Below, piece after piece: positions 1-5,286 of a DNA stretch of 5,905 bases. The stretch comes from Rhodocyclaceae bacterium (GTDB lineage Bacteria > Pseudomonadota > Gammaproteobacteria > Burkholderiales > Rhodocyclaceae). Within the stretch, counting starts at the first letter, position 1, and each line of letters starts with the position of its first letter. The DNA lies in contig DAIEEM010000098.1 of the NCBI GenBank assembly GCA_027325905.1, forward strand, positions 1-5,905, read 5' to 3'. The notes under the pieces are model-generated. The model had not been told where the DNA came from and did not search any database. It was given only the letters and a program-made list of their open reading frames with translations. Position numbers and translations under genes: made by a program.

Positions 1-317
1 ATCTGGTGCTCGATCGGCAAGCCGTGGCAGTCCCAGCCCGGCACATAGGGCGCGTCGAAGCCGGCCAGGGTCTTGGCGCGGACGATGATGTCCTTGAGCA
101 CCTTGTTCACGGCATGGCCGATGTGAATGTCGCCGTTGGCATAGGGCGGGCCGTCGTGCAGCACGAAGCGCGGACGGCCCTTGGCGACGTCGCGGATGCG
201 CCGGTAGAGCTGGCGTTCCTGCCATTCTCTGACCCAGCCGGGCTCGCGCTTGGCGAGATCGCCGCGCATCGGGAACGGCGTGTCCGGCATGTTGAGCGTC
301 TTGCGGTAATCAGCCAT
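1..317 (-). CDS. ileS: Isoleucyl-tRNA synthetase, N-terminal part (cut by window edge)
   Basis: Class I aminoacyl-tRNA synthetase that charges tRNA-Ile with isoleucine in the cytoplasm. Only the first 105 codons lie in the window; the gene runs off the left edge. Reading the minus strand from ATG at 317-315 gives [20 protein letters not shown], the usual opening of bacterial IleS. The class I signature follows: [18 protein letters not shown] at about residues 55-72 with HIGH at 65-68, then [13 protein letters not shown] at the edge. The start is supported by an AGGG Shine-Dalgarno (minus strand, 328-325) seven bases upstream. The ATG lies inside the end of ribF, sharing ATGGCTGA with its stop codon, so the two are probably co-transcribed and translationally coupled. 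The order ribF-ileS, usually followed by lspA, is common in proteobacteria; lspA would lie outside the window. Confidence 0.97.
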   Translation of the reverse strand, partial: MADYRKTLNMPDTPFPMRGDLAKREPGWVREWQERQLYRRIRDVAKGRPRFVLHDGPPYANGDIHIGHAVNKVLKDIIVRAKTLAGFDAPYVPGWDCHGLPIEHQ

Positions 318-1245
318 GGGAAAACCCTGCAAAGTAGGCCCGCGTGTCGGCGACGTCGCGGGCGATCTGGACCTTCAATTCGTCGAGGGAAGCGAACTTG
401 CGCTCTTCGCGCAGCTTGTGCAGGAAATGCACGGTGACATGGCTGCCATAGATGTCGCGCTCGAAGTCGAAGAGATGCACTTCGAGCACGGGCTTCAAGC
501 CCTGCGCCAGCGTCGGCCGCACGCCGAGGTTGGCGGCGCCGCGCAACTGGTCCTTGCCGAGGCCCGACACGGTCACGGCGAACACCCCCGTCAGCGGCAT
601 GCGCTTGCGCTTCAACTGGACGTTGGCGGTCGGAAAGCCGTACTTGCGGCCGACCTTGTCGCCATGCACGACGCGGCCGGCGATGACGTAGGGACGGCCC
701 AGCAGCCGCGCCGCGTGCTCGAGGTCGCCCTCGGCCAGCGCATCGCGCACGGCGGAACTGGAAACGCGCTCGCCATTCACTTCGACGGTATGCATCGCCT
801 CGCAGCCGAAACCATGCTGCCGCCCCGCCGCTTCGAGCGCCGCGAAGTCGCCGCTGCGCCCCTTGCCGAAACGGAAGTCGTCGCCGACGATGAGGTGGCG
901 CACCTCCAGGCCGCGCACCAGCAGTTTGCCGATGAAATCGTCGGCCGTCAGCGCAGCCAGCTTGCGGTCGAAGCGGCAGACGTAGGTGCGCGCGACGCCG
1001 CAGCTTTCGAGCAGGGCGAGCTTCTCGCGCATCGAGGTCAGCCGCGCCGGCGCCTGCTCGGGCGCGAACAGTTCGCGTGGATGCGGCTCGAACGTCATGA
1101 CCGACGCCGGCAGGCCGAGTTCGCGCGCCTTCGCCACCAGGCGCTCGAGCATGGCGCGGTGGCCGAGATGCAGGCCGTCGAAGTTGCCGATGGTCAGAAC
1201 GGTCGGCGTCGAGGCCTGTTCGGGAATCTTGCGGAAAACCAGCAT
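310..1245 (-). CDS. ribF: Bifunctional riboflavin kinase / FMN adenylyltransferase (FAD synthetase)
   Basis: Phosphorylates riboflavin to FMN and adenylates FMN to FAD. The 311-residue length is typical of the family. The N-terminal adenylyltransferase domain shows the nucleotidyltransferase motif [12 protein letters not shown] (residues 18-29), TFEPHP (51-56), [13 protein letters not shown], and [10 protein letters not shown], a version of the ISSTxIR motif. The C-terminal riboflavin kinase domain shows [20 protein letters not shown], with the nucleotide-binding GFPTAN, and [14 protein letters not shown], which carries the conserved catalytic-type glutamate. ATG at 1245-1243 is chosen because the motif region starts at the usual distance; only a weak AAGG lies ten bases upstream. 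The stop overlaps the ileS start by 8 bases. A very good extended -10 (TGATATAAT, minus strand) sits about 40 bases upstream, so ribF probably opens the ribF-ileS transcript. Confidence 0.97.
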   Translation of the reverse strand: MLVFRKIPEQASTPTVLTIGNFDGLHLGHRAMLERLVAKARELGLPASVMTFEPHPRELFAPEQAPARLTSMREKLALLESCGVARTYVCRFDRKLAALTADDFIGKLLVRGLEVRHLIVGDDFRFGKGRSGDFAALEAAGRQHGFGCEAMHTVEVNGERVSSSAVRDALAEGDLEHAARLLGRPYVIAGRVVHGDKVGRKYGFPTANVQLKRKRMPLTGVFAVTVSGLGKDQLRGAANLGVRPTLAQGLKPVLEVHLFDFERDIYGSHVTVHFLHKLREERKFASLDELKVQIARDVADTRAYFAGFSHG

Positions 1246-1281
1246 TGCCGCTTTGCCTTGGTGGGACTGGGAAAGGAAAGA

Positions 1282-1290
1282 ATTATATCA
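1282..1290 (-). promoter_or_regulatory. Extended -10 promoter candidate for ribF-ileS
   Basis: The minus strand reads TGATATAAT at 1290-1282, a perfect sigma-70 -10 hexamer (1287-1282) preceded by the TGN extension. No convincing -35 is found 16-18 bases upstream (GCCGGT or similar), which is tolerated in extended -10 promoters. The predicted transcription start is near 1275, giving a leader of about 30 bases before the ribF ATG. Such an AT-rich motif stands out in this GC-rich DNA. This is a motif match only. Confidence 0.6.
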
Positions 1291-1332
1291 GGCGGGCCAA
1301 GCCGACCGGCCGGCGGCAAAGCTGGCGAAATG

Positions 1333-1346
1333 GGGGCGCCGGCCCC
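1333..1346. repeat. Short GC-rich inverted repeat in the divergent intergenic region
   Basis: GGGGC (1333-1337) and GCCCC (1342-1346) form a perfect five-base inverted repeat around GCCG. It lies between the two divergent -10 candidates, just upstream of the plus-strand one, where an operator could sit. It could equally be chance in GC-rich sequence. There is no T-run, so it is not an intrinsic terminator. Confidence 0.25.
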
Positions 1347-1361
1347 GTTCTGCCCTTGGAA

Positions 1362-1370
1362 TGGGATAAT
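1362..1370 (+). promoter_or_regulatory. Extended -10 promoter candidate for the cyclase-lipoprotein-kinase cluster
   Basis: TGGGATAAT at 1362-1370 contains GATAAT (five of six matches to the sigma-70 -10) with a TGN extension. No good -35 lies at the expected distance (GCCCCG region). The predicted start is near 1377, about 30 bases before the cyclase ATG at 1407. It is the only such motif on this strand between ribF and the cyclase gene, and it is placed as expected. Motif evidence only. Confidence 0.5.
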
Positions 1371-1376
1371 CGCGCC

Positions 1377-1400
1377 ATGGATAACGCGACGCCGGCCTGA
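1377..1400 (+). other. Seven-codon upstream reading frame, possible leader peptide
   Basis: ATG at 1377 opens a tiny frame, MDNATPA, ending in TGA at 1398-1400. It is in the same frame as the cyclase gene, whose ATG follows six bases after the stop (1407). The ATG coincides with the predicted transcription start of the 1362-1370 promoter, so it could be translated leaderlessly. It shows that the cyclase cannot start at 1377. Translation of the mini-frame is speculative. Confidence 0.2.
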
Positions 1401-1406
1401 AGCTCC

Positions 1407-2423
1407 ATGCCCGACACTTCGAATCGGACCTTCGTTTGCAGCGTGCTATTCCTCGATCTCGTGGAATACTCGAAGAAGCCGGTGGCGGAGCAACTCGCGC
1501 TGAAACAGCGCTTCAACGCGCTGCTGGTCGACGCCATGCGGCATGTGGCGACCGCCGACCGCATCGTACTGGACACCGGCGACGGCGCCGCCGTCAGCTT
1601 CCTCGGCAACCCGGGGGACTGCCTGTTCGCCGCCATGTCGCTACGGGATGGGATCGCCGCCGAGAGCCCCGATCTGCAGCCGCCGCTGCGCGCTCGCATG
1701 GGCATCAACCTGGGACCGGTGCGGCTGATCAAGGACATCAACGGCCAGATGAACATCATCGGCGACGGCATCAACGTGGCGCAACGCGTCATGAGCTTCG
1801 CCGAACCGGGAACCATCCTGGTCTCGCGCTCCTATTACGAAGTCGTCTCCTGCCTGTCCAAGGATTTTTCGACCCTGTTCAAGTACGAGGGCACGCATAC
1901 GGACAAGCATGTCCGCGAGCACTCGGTCTATGCCATCGCGCCGGGCACGCCGGGCATCGTCCGCCCGCCGATGGCCGCCGCGGAAGATTCCGTTGCCGCG
2001 GCCGCGACTGCACTATCGGCATCGTCGCCCCCGCCGGGTCCCGGCCGAAAGCGCCTTTGGTTGGCGGCCGCCGCAGCCGCGATCCTGATCGTCGGTGCGC
2101 TGCTGCTGCGCCTGGGGCGCAAGACCGAACCTACCCCGGCCCCGGCGGCGGCCGAAGCAACTGGCGAAACCAAACGCGCCGCCGCAAGCCCGCCGGAAAA
2201 GAAGAAGGCCGCCGAACCGAAGGTTTCCGTATTGCTGGCGATACTGCCTTGGGGCGAGGTGTACGTTGATGGTCAGAAGAGGGGCGTCACTCCGCCGCTG
2301 AAGAACCTGACCCTGACGCCCGGTTCGCATCGCATCGAAATCCGCAACGCCGATTTCGCGCCCTACGTGACGACCGTTGACGGCGCCGGGGGCGAAAAAA
2401 TTAGAATACAGCACAAATTCTGA
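1407..2423 (+). CDS. Membrane-anchored class III nucleotide cyclase-domain protein with C-terminal PEGA-like domain
   Basis: A 338-residue protein predicted to make a cyclic nucleotide at the inner membrane. Residues 8-178 form a class III adenylate/guanylate cyclase catalytic domain. Metal-binding aspartates are D17 (LFLDLVEYS) and D59 (DTGDGAAVSF). The transition-state pair is N123 and R127 (GDGINVAQRV). The base-selecting positions are unusual: L55 replaces the common Lys, and N116 (MNIIGDG) replaces the usual Asp or Thr. A Pro/Ala-rich linker (about 180-213) leads to a single membrane helix (about 217-236, WLAAAAAAILIVGALLL). A second charged Ala/Pro/Lys linker leads to a PEGA-like beta domain (about 272-338; GEVYVDGQKRGVTPPLKNL, then TPGSHRIEIRNADFAPYV). 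This architecture places the cyclase in the cytoplasm and PEGA in the periplasm, although positive charge flanks both ends of the helix. The start is set by the beginning of the fold at residue 8 and an in-frame stop at 1398; only a weak GAAG precedes it. It is the first gene of the three-gene cluster. Confidence 0.85.
   Translation: MPDTSNRTFVCSVLFLDLVEYSKKPVAEQLALKQRFNALLVDAMRHVATADRIVLDTGDGAAVSFLGNPGDCLFAAMSLRDGIAAESPDLQPPLRARMGINLGPVRLIKDINGQMNIIGDGINVAQRVMSFAEPGTILVSRSYYEVVSCLSKDFSTLFKYEGTHTDKHVREHSVYAIAPGTPGIVRPPMAAAEDSVAAAATALSASSPPPGPGRKRLWLAAAAAAILIVGALLLRLGRKTEPTPAPAAAEATGETKRAAASPPEKKKAAEPKVSVLLAILPWGEVYVDGQKRGVTPPLKNLTLTPGSHRIEIRNADFAPYVTTVDGAGGEKIRIQHKF
2377..2407 (+). promoter_or_regulatory. 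Internal promoter candidate ahead of the lipoprotein gene
   Basis: TTGACG (2377-2382) and TAGAAT (2402-2407) each match five of six sigma-70 consensus bases, but their 19-base spacing is longer than ideal. The predicted start is near 2414, just ahead of the lipoprotein's Shine-Dalgarno at 2425. The region overlaps the last codons of the cyclase gene, and its A/T-rich run is unusual locally. It would let the lipoprotein and kinase be transcribed separately from the cyclase. Motif evidence only. Confidence 0.35.
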
Positions 2424-2424
2424 C

Positions 2425-2430
2425 AGGGAG
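2425..2430 (+). promoter_or_regulatory. Ribosome binding site that fixes the lipoprotein start
   Basis: AGGGAG lies six bases before ATG at 2437. It decides in favour of 2437 over the in-frame ATG at 2377, which lies inside the cyclase gene and would put 20 residues before the signal peptide. Confidence 0.75.
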
Positions 2431-2436
2431 AATCCG

Positions 2437-2817
2437 ATGCTTTCAAGACTGATGCTTGCAGCGTTGACGGCGTTGTTGTTCGGCTGCTCGTCGATGCCGA
2501 ACCTGCTGCCGGGAAGCAAGGGCAGCGAAGCATTAAAGGTCGGCGTCGACGAATATGCCGACGGCAGCTATCCGGCGGCAACGAAGAACCTGCAATCCGC
2601 CCTCGATCTGGGCCTGAATGCCCAGGAACAGGCAAGGGCGCACAAGTATCTCGCCTTCATCGGCTGCGTCACCGGCAAGACGACCGTCTGCCGCGAGGAG
2701 TTCGGCAAGGCGCTCGACGTCGATCCCGCCTTCGAACTGACGCCAGCCGAGGCCGGCCATCCGATCTGGGGTCCGGTATTCAGGAGCGTCAAGGCGAAGC
2801 GACCCACGAAGAAGTGA
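2437..2817 (+). CDS. TssQ-like (type VI secretion-associated family) small TPR-like lipoprotein
   Basis: A 126-residue predicted lipoprotein. The N-terminus MLSRLMLAALTALLFGC is a lipoprotein signal peptide with lipobox LFGC and lipidated Cys17. Ser18 at +2 (not Asp) favours the outer membrane. The mature part is helical: VGVDEYADGSYPAATKNL and ARAHKYLAFIGCVTGKT followed by CREEFGKALDVDPAFEL read like two TPR-type helical hairpins. A distinctive GHPIWGPVF motif lies at 107-115, before a basic tail. This pattern matches what I remember of the TssQ family of lipoproteins associated with type VI secretion; that assignment is from memory and moderate. Two cysteines in the mature domain (GCVTGKTTVC) are spaced so that they could form a disulfide in the periplasm. 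The start is fixed by AGGGAG at 2425-2430. The gene begins 13 bases after the cyclase stop and ends 37 bases before the kinase start, so the three are probably co-transcribed. No secretion structural genes are in the window. Confidence 0.8.
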   Translation: MLSRLMLAALTALLFGCSSMPNLLPGSKGSEALKVGVDEYADGSYPAATKNLQSALDLGLNAQEQARAHKYLAFIGCVTGKTTVCREEFGKALDVDPAFELTPAEAGHPIWGPVFRSVKAKRPTKK

Positions 2818-2854
2818 TGGCCCGGAGCGCGGACAGCCAAGGTCAGAGAACTCC

Positions 2855-4024
2855 ATGACCGAGCATTTCGGACGTTACGAAGTCGTTTCCGAATTGGGTC
2901 GCGGCGCCATGGGCGTCGTCTACCGGGCGACCGACCCGGTGCTGGGCCGTACCGTCGCGATCAAGACTATCAACCTGTCGATCGACCCCGACGAGCGCGC
3001 CGAGTATGAGGCCCGCTTCAATCAGGAGGCCAAGGCCGCGGGCTCGCTGAACCACCCCGCCATCGTCACCATCTACGACCTCGGCCACACCGAGAACCTG
3101 GCCTATATGGCGATGGAGTTCATCGACGGGCGGGAACTGAAGGACCTGATCGGATCCGGCCAGCCGCTGCCGGCGGCGCAAGCGATCTCGATCGCGGCAC
3201 AGGTGGCGGAAGGCATTGCCTACGCCCACCAGCGCGGCGTGGTGCACCGGGACATCAAACCGGCCAACATCATGGTGCTCGCCAACGGCATGGCGAAACT
3301 CACCGACTTCGGCATCGCCCGCATCCAGCGATCCGACGTCAAGACGCGCACCGGCGTCCTGCTCGGCTCGCCCAAGTACATGGCTCCCGAGCAGGTGCTC
3401 GGCCAGACCGTCGATCACCGTGCCGACATCTTTTCCCTCGGCATCGTTCTCTACGAAGCGCTGACGGGCAAGCCGCCGTTCGCCGGCAATGGCCTCGAAG
3501 CCCTGATGTACCAGACGACGACGGTCAATCCGCCGCCGCCGAGCCGCATCGATCCTGCCCTGCCCGAAATGCTGGACCTGATCGTCGCCCGCGCCCTCGA
3601 AAAGCGGCCCGAGGACCGCTACCAGGATGCCGGCGAATTCGCCGCCGACCTGCGCGACTGCGAGCGGCGCTACGGCAGCACCCTGCCGGCTACGGCGCCG
3701 ACACGCGTGGACAGCGGCGTGCACCTGGGCGGGCATGCCGACGACGGCGATGACAGCGGCGTGCGCGGTTTGTCGTCCTCCTTCGACTCCCTGGCGGAGA
3801 CGCAGAAGCTAGCCCGGGCCGTCGGCATGGAACGCGAATTCGAGGACTATGCGGCGACCGTGAAGATCAAGCGGCAGGACATCGCCGCCCTGGCACCGCC
3901 CGCCGTGGTTCCCGTCGCGGCGACGGCCGGACAATCGGCCGACCACGGCAGGTCGGATGTTGCACTGGCATTGGTGATCCTGGCGGCGGCACTGCTGGCC
4001 GCGGTCGCCATCGTCTTTTACTGA
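2855..4024 (+). CDS. Hanks-type Ser/Thr protein kinase with C-terminal membrane anchor
   Basis: A 389-residue eukaryotic-like kinase that phosphorylates protein Ser/Thr residues. All catalytic elements are present in order: Gly-rich loop GRGAMGVV (15-22), VAIK with Lys37, helix-C Glu58, HRDIKPANIM (131-140) with Asp133 and Asn138, DFG (151-153), an activation segment with Thr164, Thr166 and Ser172, and APE (177-179). It should therefore be active, with an HRD-type (autophosphorylation-regulated) activation loop. The domain ends near 270. A linker follows that is rich in Asp, Ser and Gly (HADDGDDSGVRGLSSSFDSL) and then contains a charged helix. The last 23 residues (about 367-389) form a hydrophobic membrane helix ending at the C-terminus. 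There is no PASTA, PEGA or other extracellular sensor, so input must come through partners or the cytoplasm. ATG at 2855 starts nine residues before the kinase fold; only a weak AGAGAA precedes it. It is the last gene of the cluster and converges on amiC with five bases between stop codons. PpkA-type kinases regulate type VI secretion in other bacteria; a link here is inferred from the neighbouring lipoprotein. Confidence 0.95.
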   Translation: MTEHFGRYEVVSELGRGAMGVVYRATDPVLGRTVAIKTINLSIDPDERAEYEARFNQEAKAAGSLNHPAIVTIYDLGHTENLAYMAMEFIDGRELKDLIGSGQPLPAAQAISIAAQVAEGIAYAHQRGVVHRDIKPANIMVLANGMAKLTDFGIARIQRSDVKTRTGVLLGSPKYMAPEQVLGQTVDHRADIFSLGIVLYEALTGKPPFAGNGLEALMYQTTTVNPPPPSRIDPALPEMLDLIVARALEKRPEDRYQDAGEFAADLRDCERRYGSTLPATAPTRVDSGVHLGGHADDGDDSGVRGLSSSFDSLAETQKLARAVGMEREFEDYAATVKIKRQDIAALAPPAVVPVAATAGQSADHGRSDVALALVILAAALLAAVAIVFY

Positions 4025-4029
4025 ATCGA

Positions 4030-5286
4030 TCAGGTCAGCTTCGACTTCGCCAGCGGCGGATTTTTGGCAAAGTACTGCTTGATGCCCTTGAGGATCGCCG
4101 CGGCCATCTCTTCCTGATAGCTGTCGTCGTTCAGTCGCCGCTCTTCCTCCGGATTCGAGATGAACGCCGTCTCGACGAGGATCGAAGGAATGTCCGGCGC
4201 TTTGAGTACCGCGAAGCCGGCCTGCTCCACCTGCCCTTTGTGAAGCGCATTGATAGTGCCGATCTGCCCAAGTACCGATTTCGCAAGCTTCAGACTGTCG
4301 TTCAGCGTCGCGGTCTGCGACAAGTCCAGCAGCGTGCGGGCAAGGTAGGGGTCCTTGACGCCGATGTTGACCCCGCCGATCAGGTCCGCCGCATTCTCGC
4401 GCTGCGCGAGCCAGCGCGCAGCCGACGACGAGGCGCCATTCTCCGACAGCACGAATACCGAGGAACCCCGCGCCGTCGACTTCAGGAAGGCGTCGGCGTG
4501 GATCGAAACGAACAGGTCCGCCTGCACGCGCCGCGCCTTCTGCACGCGCTGGCCGAGGGGGATGAAAAAGTCGTCGTCGCGCGTGAGCACCGAGCGCATG
4601 TTCGGCTCGGCGTCGATGAGCGCCTTGAGCCGACGCCCGATGGACAGCGTCACGTCCTTTTCGCGGCTGCCGCCGCGGCCCAGCGCGCCGGGGTCCTCGC
4701 CGCCGTGGCCGGGGTCGAGCATGACGGTCACCAGGCGCGTGATCTTGCCCTTTTCGGCCACCGCAGCCGGCTTGTCGCCAGGAGACGCGCCCGTCGTCGA
4801 TATTTCGTTCTTCTGCAGCAGCGCCATCAGCGGGTCGGGCGCTTCGGCCGGATAGAGGTCGAGCACCAGGCGATGGCCGTACTCGCCGACCGGCTGCAGC
4901 GTGAAGATCTGCGGCTTCACCTCGACCTTAAGCTCGATCACCAGGCGCACGACGCCGGGCTTGTTGCGGCCGGCGCGGATCCGCTTGATCTGCGGATCGG
5001 AATCGAGAATCTTGTTCGGCAGGCCGGAGAGCACGGAGTTGAACTCGATGCCTTCGAGATCGACGACCAGCCGGTCCGGGTTCTTCACCAGCATCTGGGT
5101 GTACTTCACCGGCTGGTCGCATTCGAGCGTGACCCGGGTGTAATCCGGCGCGGGCCAGACGCGAACGGCAAGGATCGAAGGCTGCGCCGCATAGCCGACG
5201 CGCGTGACCAGCAGCGTCAGGCTGGCGGCGGCGAACTTGAGGACGTCGCGGCGAGTGACGGCGATTTCGTCAGGCCGTTCAGCCAT
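4030..5286 (-). CDS. amiC: N-acetylmuramoyl-L-alanine amidase with AMIN domain (Tat-exported, septal)
   Basis: A periplasmic zinc amidase that cleaves the bond between N-acetylmuramic acid and L-alanine in peptidoglycan, needed to separate daughter cells. The N-terminus carries a twin-arginine signal (TRRDVLKF at 11-18, hydrophobic stretch 19-28), with cleavage probably around residue 33. An AMIN domain (about 37-146) would direct it to septal peptidoglycan. A linker (about 148-184) precedes an Amidase_3 domain (about 186-407). Its zinc ligands are His194 (LDPGHGGEDPGA), Glu209 (GSREKDVTLS) and His263 (FVSIHADAF), and the catalytic Glu372 is in SILVETAFISNPEEERRL. All were checked at codon level. 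The start at 5286 has GAGG six bases upstream and fits the Tat signal. The 5' end overlaps tsaE by 70 bases, so expression is probably from the tsaE promoter and translationally coupled. EnvC/NlpD-type activators are usual for this family but are not in the window. Confidence 0.95.
   Translation of the reverse strand: MAERPDEIAVTRRDVLKFAAASLTLLVTRVGYAAQPSILAVRVWPAPDYTRVTLECDQPVKYTQMLVKNPDRLVVDLEGIEFNSVLSGLPNKILDSDPQIKRIRAGRNKPGVVRLVIELKVEVKPQIFTLQPVGEYGHRLVLDLYPAEAPDPLMALLQKNEISTTGASPGDKPAAVAEKGKITRLVTVMLDPGHGGEDPGALGRGGSREKDVTLSIGRRLKALIDAEPNMRSVLTRDDDFFIPLGQRVQKARRVQADLFVSIHADAFLKSTARGSSVFVLSENGASSSAARWLAQRENAADLIGGVNIGVKDPYLARTLLDLSQTATLNDSLKLAKSVLGQIGTINALHKGQVEQAGFAVLKAPDIPSILVETAFISNPEEERRLNDDSYQEEMAAAILKGIKQYFAKNPPLAKSKLT

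Noticed and set aside
1301..1346. Intrinsic terminator in the GC-rich intergenic hairpins
   Set aside because: Short GC stems occur, but no T-run follows on either strand and both flanking genes point away from the region.
316..1503. Long plus-strand open frame (395 codons) opposite ribF
   Set aside because: Antisense to a motif-complete ribF and running into the intergenic region; the translation is rich in Arg, His, Ala and Gln with no recognisable domain, typical of GC-rich shadow frames.
2403..2421. AGAAT/ATTCT hairpin before the lipoprotein gene as a regulatory RNA structure
   Set aside because: Only five A/T-rich pairs across a nine-base loop; too weak to call.
2377..2436. Earlier in-frame start of the lipoprotein at 2377
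   Set aside because: It would put 20 polar residues before the lipoprotein signal peptide and overlap the cyclase gene; AGGGAG points to 2437.
2843..3736. Minus-strand open frame (297 codons) opposite the kinase
   Set aside because: Antisense to an intact kinase with every catalytic motif; its Arg/Val/Asp/Gly-rich translation shows no domain.
1407..4024. An anti-phage cyclic-nucleotide defence system (Pycsar- or CBASS-like)
   Set aside because: The odd base-selecting residues raised the idea, but there is no effector gene (no TIR, nuclease, or cyclic-nucleotide-binding membrane effector), the cyclase is membrane-anchored with PEGA, and there are no mobile-element or island signs.
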